This document shows, in pieces, positions 9,170 through 17,406 of a stretch of 64,000 nucleotides of DNA. This DNA is from Nitrososphaerota archaeon (GTDB taxonomy: Archaea; Thermoproteota; Nitrososphaeria; Nitrososphaerales; Nitrosopumilaceae), in assembly GCA_026708305.1 (NCBI GenBank), contig JAPOVD010000007.1, positions 62,001 through 126,000 on the forward strand, given 5' to 3'. The position numbers and the translations under genes are program-made. Each line of letters starts with the position of its first letter. Position 1 is the first letter of the stretch. The notes beneath the pieces were generated by a model. That model was not told the origin of the DNA, did not search any database, and saw only the letters and a list, made by a program, of their open reading frames with translations.

Positions 9170-9811
9170 ATGGATATAACTGTAAACCAAATGATGAAAA
9201 TAGAAGAAAATTCTCATGCTTTAGGCGTACATAAAAAACTCATGATGGAAAATGCTGGTTCGTCAATAGCTAAATTTTTGGTAATGCGTTTTAAGGATTT
9301 AACATCTAAACACATACTTATTTTTGTTGGATTGGGAAATAATGGTGGTGATGCATTAGTAGCAGCAAGGCATTTAGTTGGATATGGCGCAAAAGTCGAC
9401 GTTGTATTTTTGGGAAACGAACCTATGAAAAAATTAGAAAGTATAGAAAATTTTGAAATCGTCAAAAAAATGAAGTCTATACATCTATTCTATAATTGTA
9501 ATGATCTAGAATCTAATAAATACGATATATTAATAGATGGCATATTGGGAACTGGGATTAAAGGAGACATTGTAGAACCATATTTGTCAGCAGTACAGTT
9601 CATCAACTCATCTAATTCATTTGTTGTATCTATAGATGTTCCAACTGGCATCGATCCTGATACTGGTAATGTTAGTAACGTGTTTACCAGAGCCAATGTA
9701 ACCATCACATTCCATTTAACTAAAATTGGAATTAAAAAACAAAATTTTTGTGGCAAAATATATGTTGAAAAAATTGGAATACCTCCAGAAGCAGAAGAGG
9801 GTGTATTATGA
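9170..9811 (+). CDS. nnrE: NAD(P)H-hydrate epimerase (YjeF N-terminal domain)
   Basis: Epimerises the R and S forms of hydrated NAD(P)H so that the companion dehydratase can repair the cofactor. The 213 residues match only the YjeF N-terminal (epimerase) domain: EENSHALGV...MENAG near residues 12-30, the nucleotide-binding loop GLGNNGGDAL at 54-63, the GTGIKG segment and SIDVPTGIDPDTG. The fused C-terminal dehydratase domain common in archaea and bacteria is absent, so NnrD must be encoded elsewhere or missing. It overlaps the following hydrolase gene by 4 bp. Confidence 0.92.
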   Translation: MDITVNQMMKIEENSHALGVHKKLMMENAGSSIAKFLVMRFKDLTSKHILIFVGLGNNGGDALVAARHLVGYGAKVDVVFLGNEPMKKLESIENFEIVKKMKSIHLFYNCNDLESNKYDILIDGILGTGIKGDIVEPYLSAVQFINSSNSFVVSIDVPTGIDPDTGNVSNVFTRANVTITFHLTKIGIKKQNFCGKIYVEKIGIPPEAEEGVL

Positions 9812-10413
9812 AAATCAATCAAATTGAAGTTGGTTCCATGCAAAATTTTACATATTTGTTAGTTGATGATACATCAGATCATTCAATTATAATAGATCCT
9901 TCGTGGAACTTAGAAAATCTCAAAGAACTTATCACGCAACAAAATTTAAAGGTAAAGTATATTGTTAACACACATCATCATTTTGATCATGTTTTAGGCA
10001 ATGAAATTATGTCTAAATTTACGAAAGCTGAAATAATACAACACAAAAATTCTCCATTACGACATGACATATCTGTAGATAGCTGTGACAAAATAAAATT
10101 TGGTGCGTGCGAATTAACTGTAATTCATACTCCAGGGCATTCTCAAGATAGCATATGCTTGATAAATGATCAATGCATCTTCTCAGGAGATACTGTATTT
10201 GTGGGTGCATTCGGTAGAACTGATCTACCTGGTGGTGATGCAGGACAACTTTACGACACTGTATCAAAAATATTATCAAAGTTAAAAAATGAATTGGTGC
10301 TATATCCTGGACATAATTATGGTCCAACAACCAAATCTACAATACAGAATGAAAAAAAGACAAATTTTATTTTTCTATGCAAAAACAAACAAGATTTTTT
10401 AAAATATTATTAA
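9808..10413 (+). CDS. MBL-fold metallo-hydrolase (glyoxalase II-like)
   Basis: A 201-residue metallo-beta-lactamase-fold hydrolase. The zinc-binding set is complete: H56-x-H58-x-D60-H61, the HTPGHS histidine, the aspartate in FSGDTVF and the histidine in YPGHNYG. The overall pattern resembles hydroxyacylglutathione hydrolase-like proteins; archaea of this group do not make glutathione, so the natural thioester is unknown. Its ATG overlaps the stop of nnrE, suggesting coupled translation and perhaps a role in detoxifying or repairing metabolites. Confidence 0.88.
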   Translation: MKINQIEVGSMQNFTYLLVDDTSDHSIIIDPSWNLENLKELITQQNLKVKYIVNTHHHFDHVLGNEIMSKFTKAEIIQHKNSPLRHDISVDSCDKIKFGACELTVIHTPGHSQDSICLINDQCIFSGDTVFVGAFGRTDLPGGDAGQLYDTVSKILSKLKNELVLYPGHNYGPTTKSTIQNEKKTNFIFLCKNKQDFLKYY

Positions 10414-10425
10414 AATGATTCATAA

Positions 10426-11493
10426 TTGAAAATAGATATAGATATATTTGGAAATTATAGACTTGGAGAATGTTTCATAGATGATGTGTTTGCAAAAAAA
10501 TTCTTCTTTGCTCTTATAATATCATATACTGAAACTTGTAAAGTCCCTGGAATTACTATGGCTGGATCTGCAATGGACCTCATGGAACTTACCTCTCCAT
10601 CTGACGCTGAATTTATTAATTATGGTTATTGTAAAAACATGGCTTACATCCCTATGACACCAGATGGCAAACCAACTCCTGCAATCATTACTAAAACTAT
10701 GCTAGATAAATCTAATATTCCTCATATTACAATAAATTCAGGAAGTAAAATCGCTCCTAAAATTCCATATATAGAAACTAGTATTCCATATGGAAATAAT
10801 ATATTTCATATGCCTGGATTAGATATTCATTCATTCTTATCAGCTATTAATTATGGAAAGATAATGGGAAATACACTTTCATTATCTAATGATTGCTTGG
10901 TGATAGGAGAAAGCATACCTGGTGGAACTACTACTGCTTTGGCAGTTTTAAAGGGTCTTGGTATAAATGCCCAAGTGAGTTCTAGTATGCCTAATAATCC
11001 ATTAAATTTAAAAAACAAAATTGTGAATGCCGCATTATCGCGTTTAAATACAAAAGATCCATTCTCAATGGTTTCTAATTTAGGAGATCCAATGATACCT
11101 TTTGTAGCTGGTATGGTAAGTACTGCATCAAAAAATGCTAATGTAATATTAGCTGGTGGCACACAAATGGCTGCTGTACTTGCATTAGCAAAACACGTAG
11201 GTTATGAAAAAAAAAAATTATCTCTTGCTACTACACAATATGTAATTAATGATCAATCTGCAAATTTCACAAATATGGTAAAACAAATTGACGATCTTCC
11301 TATTTTTACTGCAAAATTAAAATTAGAAAATTCTAAACACAGTGCCATCAGATCGTATTCTGACGGATTTGTCAAAGATGGTGCAGGTGCAGGAGGAGCT
11401 ACCGTTGCAGCAATTTTATATAAACAGTTCAAAGCTAATGATTTACTAGATAGATTGGATAAAAACTATTGCTTATTACTTAACAGTTACTGA
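10426..11493 (+). CDS. cobT: CobT-like nicotinate-nucleotide phosphoribosyltransferase
   Basis: A 355-residue protein of the archaeal CobT family (TIGR00303), which activates the lower-ligand base for cobalamin synthesis. Visible family segments are CKVPGITMAG near the N terminus, GESIPGGTTTALAVL in the middle, the glycine-rich ILAGGTQMAAVLALA and the C-terminal VKDGAGAGGA, where family members usually carry glutamate in place of this aspartate. Thaumarchaea are known cobalamin producers, which fits. The start is TTG, 12 bp after the MBL hydrolase. The last 18 bp overlap the 3' end of the convergent glmS gene. Confidence 0.88.
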   Translation: MKIDIDIFGNYRLGECFIDDVFAKKFFFALIISYTETCKVPGITMAGSAMDLMELTSPSDAEFINYGYCKNMAYIPMTPDGKPTPAIITKTMLDKSNIPHITINSGSKIAPKIPYIETSIPYGNNIFHMPGLDIHSFLSAINYGKIMGNTLSLSNDCLVIGESIPGGTTTALAVLKGLGINAQVSSSMPNNPLNLKNKIVNAALSRLNTKDPFSMVSNLGDPMIPFVAGMVSTASKNANVILAGGTQMAAVLALAKHVGYEKKKLSLATTQYVINDQSANFTNMVKQIDDLPIFTAKLKLENSKHSAIRSYSDGFVKDGAGAGGATVAAILYKQFKANDLLDRLDKNYCLLLNSY

Positions 11494-13218
11494 TTTCGCA
11501 AGATTTTTTGGATGATCTGGATCCAAATTTTTTTCTAATGCTAAATAATATGCCAAAAGCTGTAACGGAATTATTTCTATTAATGGAAAAACAAATTCGT
11601 TTATAGTGGGCATTCTAATCCAATAATCATATAATTCATTATAGTGATTAGATATTCCTACTATTTTCGCTCCTCTAGATTTAATTTCACTTATACTTAT
11701 TTTCATATCGTCATACGTACTATCTTTTGGATTTATAGCAATAACGTAAGCATTTTCATCTATAAGTGTAAGTGATCCATGTTTTAATTCTCCTCCAAAC
11801 ATACTTTCTGCATGTATCGTAGACAATTCTTTTAATTTTAGAGCACCTTCTGAAGCTATAGGGTAATGTATACCATTACCCAAAACGTACATGTTTTTTA
11901 CATTTTTTAGTATTTTTGATATATTTATTACTTCTAATTTATTTTCTAAGATCATTAAGATAGATTTGGATACGCTTGCTAGGTTGATTAGTTTTTTATT
12001 GCTTATTTCTTCTAGTAATAAGTAAATTGTAGCTAATTGTGATGTAAAACTTTTTGTTGCAGCCACTCCAATTTCTATTCCACAATTTATTTTTACTACA
12101 CAATCGCATTTTGTTGTCAATAAAGAAGTTGGTACGTTTACAATTGCATACACATTTAAATTCTCTTTATTTGCCATATCTACTGCATCTATTACATCAG
12201 CTGTTTCGCCACTTTGAGAAATAGCAATTATTGCTGAATCTTCGTCCATGTTTGGTAATATTGTAAATTCTTCTGCAATTATGGCATCAACTATTTTCTT
12301 ACAATATCTTACCATTAGATATTTAGCTATTAGCGCAGCATTATAACTAGTACCACTTCCAATAATGTATATTTTTTCTGTATTTTTAATCAATTTTGAT
12401 AATTTCATAATTGATCTTTTATTAACTTGCAATATTGACTTTGCTTGCTCTATGATTTCCTTTAATGTAAAATGTTTGTAATCTAGTTTAGAAATTTTGT
12501 GAAACTTTTTTTCTATTCGTTTAGTTTTAAATCTGATATGTTCGCCACTAAAATCATACATTTCTATTCTTTTCTCACCTAATATCACAAAGCTTTGATC
12601 TTTCAAATAGATTATATCGTCTATTTCTATTGGAATGCCTAAAATATCGCTTGAAATAAAACATTCACCATCTTTTGTTCCTAACATCAAAGATTTATGA
12701 TGTCGTACTGCAATTAATTTATTATCTAAAATTGTTATAAAAGAATATTTTCCATGAAGTTGCTTAATTGTATTAATCATTGATTTTTTTATGTTTGATG
12801 TTTTTTCAAAATTATATTGTAATAAATTTGCTATTACTTCACTATCTGTATCGCTATAAAATTTATATCTACTTTTCATAAGGTGTTTTTTTATTTCCAT
12901 GTAGTTCTCAATTATACCATTATGTACTATTGATATTTTTCCAGAATTGCTCGCATGTGGATGTGCATTTATATCTGTAACGCTCCCATGTGTGGCCCAT
13001 CTAGTATGACCAATTCCTACATTTCCTGGAAGTCTGTCTAGCTTGTTTTTTTTATTAACTTCGTATATCCTACCTACTTTTTTCTTAGTTATTATAGAAT
13101 TTTTATGACATGTGGATATTCCAACACTATCATAGCCTCTATATTCCATTTTTTTTAGGTATTTTACTAATATCGGTGCTGCTAAGTTATTTCCACTATA
13201 ACCTATTACAGAACACAT
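11476..13218 (-). CDS. glmS: glutamine--fructose-6-phosphate aminotransferase (isomerising)
   Basis: Makes glucosamine 6-phosphate from fructose 6-phosphate and glutamine, the first step towards UDP-GlcNAc for glycosylation. An N-terminal class II glutaminase domain begins with the catalytic Cys2 (MCSVIGYSG) and contains GHTRWATHG; two SIS sugar-isomerase domains follow (GSGTSYNA and SQSGETADVI in the first, ELKHGSLTLI in the second), and the protein ends in the usual ...LAKSVTV tail. Length 580 is close to normal (about 590-610). It lies 34 bp downstream of rps4 on the same strand, in the place where S11 and rpoD stand in many archaea. Confidence 0.95.
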   Translation of the reverse strand: MCSVIGYSGNNLAAPILVKYLKKMEYRGYDSVGISTCHKNSIITKKKVGRIYEVNKKNKLDRLPGNVGIGHTRWATHGSVTDINAHPHASNSGKISIVHNGIIENYMEIKKHLMKSRYKFYSDTDSEVIANLLQYNFEKTSNIKKSMINTIKQLHGKYSFITILDNKLIAVRHHKSLMLGTKDGECFISSDILGIPIEIDDIIYLKDQSFVILGEKRIEMYDFSGEHIRFKTKRIEKKFHKISKLDYKHFTLKEIIEQAKSILQVNKRSIMKLSKLIKNTEKIYIIGSGTSYNAALIAKYLMVRYCKKIVDAIIAEEFTILPNMDEDSAIIAISQSGETADVIDAVDMANKENLNVYAIVNVPTSLLTTKCDCVVKINCGIEIGVAATKSFTSQLATIYLLLEEISNKKLINLASVSKSILMILENKLEVINISKILKNVKNMYVLGNGIHYPIASEGALKLKELSTIHAESMFGGELKHGSLTLIDENAYVIAINPKDSTYDDMKISISEIKSRGAKIVGISNHYNELYDYWIRMPTINEFVFPLIEIIPLQLLAYYLALEKNLDPDHPKNLAKSVTVK

Positions 13219-13251
13219 TATCTATTTTAATAATATATTATCTATAAACCA

Positions 13252-13764
13252 TTATTTTTTAGTGTCATCATTAGAATCTTTCCTTAAAGATGATTTCATA
13301 GATATATTGATGTTATTTTCTTCATCTACTTTGACTCTATATGATGGAACGTTTATAATTTTATTATTGATCATTATATGTTTATGTACTATTGCTTGTC
13401 TTGCTTGATATGGAGTTTTAAACAGAAGCTTTTTTTGAACAATAGACTGTAATCTACGTGATAACAAATCATTTATTTGTAAATTTAATACATCATCTAA
13501 AGTAGAATTTTTGTCTATTAATCCTATCCTTATTAACGATTTCATAAAGATTGGTTCTTTTAGTTCTCTTGTTTCTTTTCTTAAAGCAAGCAACGATCTA
13601 GCTTGATGCCTTATTTTAGAAAGTGTAGTGTGCTCTTTCCATAGTTCTTTTTTTGTCTTAAGACCAAATGTACCTATAGTCTTTAGCTCATCCATTTTGA
13701 GCTCGTAATTGAAAGGCCTTTTAGGTTTCTTCCACACTCTTCTAGATTTTTTTGGATCTCCCAT
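13252..13764 (-). CDS. rps4: 30S ribosomal protein S4
   Basis: A 170-residue archaeal S4 (S9 in eukaryotes). It starts MGDPKKSRRVWKKP, the usual archaeal N terminus, so I chose the ATG at 13764; an upstream ATG at 13773 would add three residues. The S4 RNA-binding domain is visible near residue 100 (LLSRRLQSIVQKKLLFKTPYQARQAIVHKHI). It follows rps13, as is standard, but S11 and rpoD do not follow. Confidence 0.95.
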   Translation of the reverse strand: MGDPKKSRRVWKKPKRPFNYELKMDELKTIGTFGLKTKKELWKEHTTLSKIRHQARSLLALRKETRELKEPIFMKSLIRIGLIDKNSTLDDVLNLQINDLLSRRLQSIVQKKLLFKTPYQARQAIVHKHIMINNKIINVPSYRVKVDEENNINISMKSSLRKDSNDDTKK

Positions 13765-13803
13765 TTCGATCATCAGTTATTAACATAAATCATTTTAATT
13801 ATT

Positions 13804-14283
13804 TCATTTTTGGTCTTGGTTTTTAGCAGGTAATACTTTACCTCCTTTTTTGACTCCTACTGCGCCACCCTTTCTTCCAGTACAACGTGTTCTTTGTCCA
13901 CGTACTTTTAATCCAAAAGTATGTCTATATCCCTTCCAGCTATTGGTTGTTTTTTCTCTTTCTATATCATTCCTAATTGTTAATGCCATATCTGAATCTA
14001 TTATGTGCATGTCTTTACCAGTTTCCATATCTTTTCTTCTATTTAAAAACCATATTGGAAAATGTAGTGTAGGGTCTTTAATTATTTCTTCTATCTCATT
14101 AATCTGTTTATCGGTAAGAAAACCAATATTGGTAGTATAATCTATTTTCATAATGTTTAACAATGTTTTTGCAAAATGACGACCTATGCCTTTAATTTTA
14201 GTCAATCCTGATATCGGTTTTTTATCTCCTGGAATATCATTTCCAACAATCCTAACAATATACTTATATTCGCTTTCACTCAA
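13804..14283 (-). CDS. rps13: 30S ribosomal protein S13
   Basis: A 159-residue archaeal S13 (S18 in eukaryotes). Recognisable segments are [15 protein letters not shown] at the start, the helix-hairpin-helix [16 protein letters not shown], and the C-terminal [20 protein letters not shown] that contacts the decoding region. The start is TTG. It is divergent from the small winged-helix gene at 14385, with about 100 bp of shared promoter region. Start of the rps13-rps4-glmS transcript. Confidence 0.95.
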   Translation of the reverse strand: MSESEYKYIVRIVGNDIPGDKKPISGLTKIKGIGRHFAKTLLNIMKIDYTTNIGFLTDKQINEIEEIIKDPTLHFPIWFLNRRKDMETGKDMHIIDSDMALTIRNDIEREKTTNSWKGYRHTFGLKVRGQRTRCTGRKGGAVGVKKGGKVLPAKNQDQK

Positions 14284-14384
14284 GTAAACAAACTTAAAAT
14301 ATCCTAGTTAAAAATCATTCTAATTGTAAATTAACATTTCAAATTAATAGAAAATCTTAAACATAATAAACACAAAATTCTTCT

Positions 14385-14681
14385 ATGTTATATGATGAAG
14401 TAATAACAAGTTTGTTTAATGCTAACGTATATGAAATAATACTTGAATTAGAACAAGGTTCGAAAGATATTCTATATCTAGAAAATAAACTAAAAATATC
14501 AAAAATAGAAATTAAAAAACGCATTGCACCATTAATAAAATTTAATTTCATATCTGTATGTTTCGATAAAGATCAAACTCAATATACATTAAATACAAAA
14601 AAATTATCAAAAGTGGTTGATGGCAAATTTTTTGATAATGTTACAGATAAGCTAACTATTTTAAACAGTTTTTTAAACTAA
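14385..14681 (+). CDS. small winged-helix (ArsR-like) protein
   Basis: A 98-residue protein with the helix pattern of a winged helix-turn-helix domain: DEVITSLFNANVYEIILELEQG, then LENKLKISKIEIKKRIAPLIKFNFIS (recognition helix) and a beta-wing ending in the Tyr-Thr-Leu-Asn-Thr segment. No ligand- or metal-sensing cysteines are evident. I do not recognise a specific orthologue. It is divergent from rps13 and followed by a gene-free gap, so any target is unknown; autoregulation of the shared promoter is possible. Confidence 0.6.
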   Translation: MLYDEVITSLFNANVYEIILELEQGSKDILYLENKLKISKIEIKKRIAPLIKFNFISVCFDKDQTQYTLNTKKLSKVVDGKFFDNVTDKLTILNSFLN

Positions 14682-15200
14682 CGTTGTGTATATATGTGAT
14701 ATTAATTATGTGGTAATACAAACTTCGATATTAAGTAAAATTTCATTTATTAGATGCCCAAATAACCATTTATTTGATCTTTTATATCACATGGTTTGTA
14801 ACTACTGATCGGTCTTTTTTAATTTATTGAAATTTCTTTTTAATCATATTTTATGATATATAAAGTTTACTAGATCTGATCCAAATTTATAACATAAATA
14901 CAAAAATATTTCTATTTTTAGTTTGGATTACTTGTGTTCCAAATATGTTATTCTTAATATTAGTTTAATTGTATTTTTAGTTAACGTTCCTTAATATATT
15001 TATAATAATCATTTATAATAAAAATCTTAAATTATATAATAATAACATGAAATCATATTGGATAAAATAATGGTAAATTAATTATTGCTACTTTTTACAT
15101 GATGTATTTTGTTGCATTTAATGAGATGTATATTAGTTTCGGCTAACTTTTTTAACATTGTATAACTTTTAAATATGTTCGTTGCCATAATTACATAACA
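14682..15200. other. 519-bp gene-free gap before the multicopper oxidase gene
   Basis: No coding region, tRNA or clear repeat is visible. It is the longest internal gene-free stretch of the window and marks the left edge of the surface/copper island. The last 40 bp hold a TATA-like element for the multicopper oxidase gene. The rest could be decayed sequence or contain regulatory sites. Confidence 0.5.
15167..15176 (+). promoter_or_regulatory. putative TATA box for the multicopper oxidase gene
   Basis: TTTTAAATAT, centred about 30 bp upstream of the ATG at 15201. With the usual archaeal spacing of about 25 bp from TATA to transcription start, the mRNA would begin at or near the start codon, that is, leaderless. 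There is no purine-rich ribosome binding site before the ATG, which agrees. Confidence 0.45.
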
Positions 15201-16184
15201 ATGCATATTAAATTTTATTTGACAATTTTTGCAATAGTGTTAATAATATGTACATACTTTGGTACAGCTAATTTTGCACAAAGTGAAAAAACACAATTTT
15301 CGGAAATAGAAAAAAAAGAAAGCGGTTTGGTATTGGATCATATGATAAATGCACACTTACTTGAATTTGATGCTGAAAAATACTTGTATGATTTTGACTA
15401 TGGTGATGTAATTCAACATGATGATCTAACAATCAGACAATTTACTATAATTGCAAATGATGATATGAGTATGGAAATCTCTCCAGGGGTTTTTTTTAAT
15501 GTTTGGACATTTAATGGTAGTGTTCCTGGACCAACAATTAGAGTTAATGAAGGTGATCTTGTACGTATCACATTCATAAATAATGGTAACAAAGATCACA
15601 CACTACATTTTCATGGGATACATGATTCTGAAATGGATGGTGTGTTTGAGATTGTAAATCCGGGTGGAAAATTTGTCTACGAATGGATTGCTTCACCAGT
15701 TGGAGTTCATCCATATCATTGTCATGTTATGCCATTAGAAGAGCACATAGGACATGGCTTGTATGGAGTGTATATTGTTGATCCAAAAGAAGGTAGGCAA
15801 CAAGCTGAGGAAATGGTTATGGTGTTAAATGGATTTGATACAGATTTCGACATGGAAAACAATTTTTATGCTGCAAATACAGTGCCTTTTTATTATCAGG
15901 TTAATCCTATACAAATAAACACCAATGAATTAGTGCGAGTTTATGTAGTAAATATGGTTGAATTTGATCCTATTAATAATTTACATTTACATGGAAATTT
16001 ATATGATTATTATCCTACTGGTACTAATAGAATTTCATCTATCTTTACTGACATGATTACACTATCTCAAACAGAAAGAGGTATAATTGAATTTCAATAT
16101 GATTTTCCTGGCAAGTATCTTTTTCATGCTCATAAAGTTGAATTTTCTGAGAAAGGATGGGTTGGATTATTCTTAGTAAACTGA
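15201..16184 (+). CDS. secreted two-domain multicopper oxidase (NirK-like)
   Basis: A 327-residue exported protein with an N-terminal signal peptide (hydrophobic residues 5-24, likely cut after FAQ at about 27) and two cupredoxin domains. Domain 1 has copper ligands in HTLHFHG (H133, H136, H138) and a type 1 copper site with C174 in PYHCHVMPLEEH. Domain 2 keeps HLHG (262-264) and FHAH (309-311) but no type 1 cysteine. Such enzymes in thaumarchaea are annotated as nitrite reductase-like or two-domain multicopper oxidases; the short length and absence of a third domain argue for the latter. Possible roles are copper handling or nitrogen-oxide redox chemistry outside the membrane. The next gene, 4 bp away, is a ZIP-like transporter. 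Confidence 0.88.
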   Translation: MHIKFYLTIFAIVLIICTYFGTANFAQSEKTQFSEIEKKESGLVLDHMINAHLLEFDAEKYLYDFDYGDVIQHDDLTIRQFTIIANDDMSMEISPGVFFNVWTFNGSVPGPTIRVNEGDLVRITFINNGNKDHTLHFHGIHDSEMDGVFEIVNPGGKFVYEWIASPVGVHPYHCHVMPLEEHIGHGLYGVYIVDPKEGRQQAEEMVMVLNGFDTDFDMENNFYAANTVPFYYQVNPIQINTNELVRVYVVNMVEFDPINNLHLHGNLYDYYPTGTNRISSIFTDMITLSQTERGIIEFQYDFPGKYLFHAHKVEFSEKGWVGLFLVN

Positions 16185-16188
16185 TCTA

Positions 16189-17340
16189 GTGAAATTAGCA
16201 TTGTCAAGAATCAAATTTTATACTGTCATACTTCCTTTATTATTAATAATCTTTATGATATTTTATTTTAACAATATATCTATTTTAGAATTTGGAGTTA
16301 ATTTACCAAAGATCTCTATAGAACAAATTGATTTTGTTGAATCTGAAATACGAGTTAGTGTTAGGAACACTGGACATATTCCAGTAAATATAGTGATGGC
16401 AGATGTAAACGATAGAATACAATCAGCAAATATTGAGCCAAATAAAAAATTAGAACGATTTGATACAGCATTAATACATATTCCATTTGAATGGAGCAAG
16501 TCAAAACCATATGCTATAGGATTGACTACTGAAGATGGAATAAGATTTGAAAAGAAAGTGGAATCTGCATTTTATTTATTAAAACCAACCTTTGATGTAG
16601 TGTTATTACTTGTAACTCTTGGAATCTATGTTGGAATATTTCCAATACTTATTGGGTTTTCATGGCTTCCATTCATGAAGAAATTTAAAAAATACTATAG
16701 TTTTTTTTTATCTTTTACTGTAGGGTTATTATTTTTTTTAGTGATAGAAACGTCAGTAGAATTATTTGATTTGTCTCAACATCTTGATAGTAGTTTTAAT
16801 AGTACTACACTAATATTAATAATTATTTTATTGACTGCTTTTGGATTATATCATCTGGATTATAATGTTATAAATAGAAATCAAAGTGGCTTAAAACGCA
16901 GTTCAATAGCTATTTCATTAATGATCTCTGTAGGTATAGGCCTGCACAATTTTGGTGAGGGTATAATTATAGGAACATCTATAAATCTTGGTAAAATAGC
17001 ATTAGGTAATTTTTTGGTTATTGGATTTGCATTACATAACATCACGGAAGGTTTTGCTATATCTACTCCTCTAACAAAAGAAAATTTATTAGTTAAATAC
17101 TTGTTCGTACTATTACCTATAGCTGGCTTGCCTACTATTTTTGGTTTATTGGTTGGCGGATTTACAAATTCACTAATTGTTAATATAATATTCATTTCGC
17201 TTGGAATAGGATCTATATCATATGTAATTCTAACAATCATGAAGTGGATTAATAAACAATATTTCATATTAAATAAAGATATTACAACTGGGATTTCTTC
17301 AGGAATGTGCATTATGTATATCATAAGCATAATAGTATAA
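16189..17340 (+). CDS. ZIP-family metal transporter with extracytoplasmic N-terminal domain
   Basis: A 383-residue membrane protein starting with GTG. Residues about 10-28 form a membrane anchor, residues about 35-130 a predicted beta-rich outside domain, and the remainder has seven or eight membrane segments. Two ZIP signatures, HNFGEG and HNITEG, lie in neighbouring helices and would form the binuclear metal site of a ZIP-type zinc/iron/copper-related permease. The N-terminal extra domain is not part of usual ZIP proteins. It is translated just after the multicopper oxidase, so the pair probably works together in metal uptake, with the oxidase changing the metal's redox state; this is inference. 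Confidence 0.8.
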   Translation: MKLALSRIKFYTVILPLLLIIFMIFYFNNISILEFGVNLPKISIEQIDFVESEIRVSVRNTGHIPVNIVMADVNDRIQSANIEPNKKLERFDTALIHIPFEWSKSKPYAIGLTTEDGIRFEKKVESAFYLLKPTFDVVLLLVTLGIYVGIFPILIGFSWLPFMKKFKKYYSFFLSFTVGLLFFLVIETSVELFDLSQHLDSSFNSTTLILIIILLTAFGLYHLDYNVINRNQSGLKRSSIAISLMISVGIGLHNFGEGIIIGTSINLGKIALGNFLVIGFALHNITEGFAISTPLTKENLLVKYLFVLLPIAGLPTIFGLLVGGFTNSLIVNIIFISLGIGSISYVILTIMKWINKQYFILNKDITTGISSGMCIMYIISIIV

Positions 17341-17350
17341 ACAAAACTTC

Positions 17351-17360
17351 ATTTAAATAG
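17351..17360 (+). promoter_or_regulatory. putative TATA box for the repeat-containing surface protein
   Basis: ATTTAAATAG, a good archaeal TATA match. It would place the transcription start near 17380, upstream of both candidate start codons (TTG 17407, ATG 17428). Confidence 0.35.
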
Positions 17361-17406
17361 AAATATCTTATCAATATAATTAAATTCAACAAGTTTTTAA
17401 TATTGA

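Noticed and set aside
15201-16184. Calling the multicopper oxidase a true nitrite reductase NirK
   Set aside because: The protein has only two cupredoxin domains and the second lacks the type 1 site; sequence alone does not show nitrite reduction.
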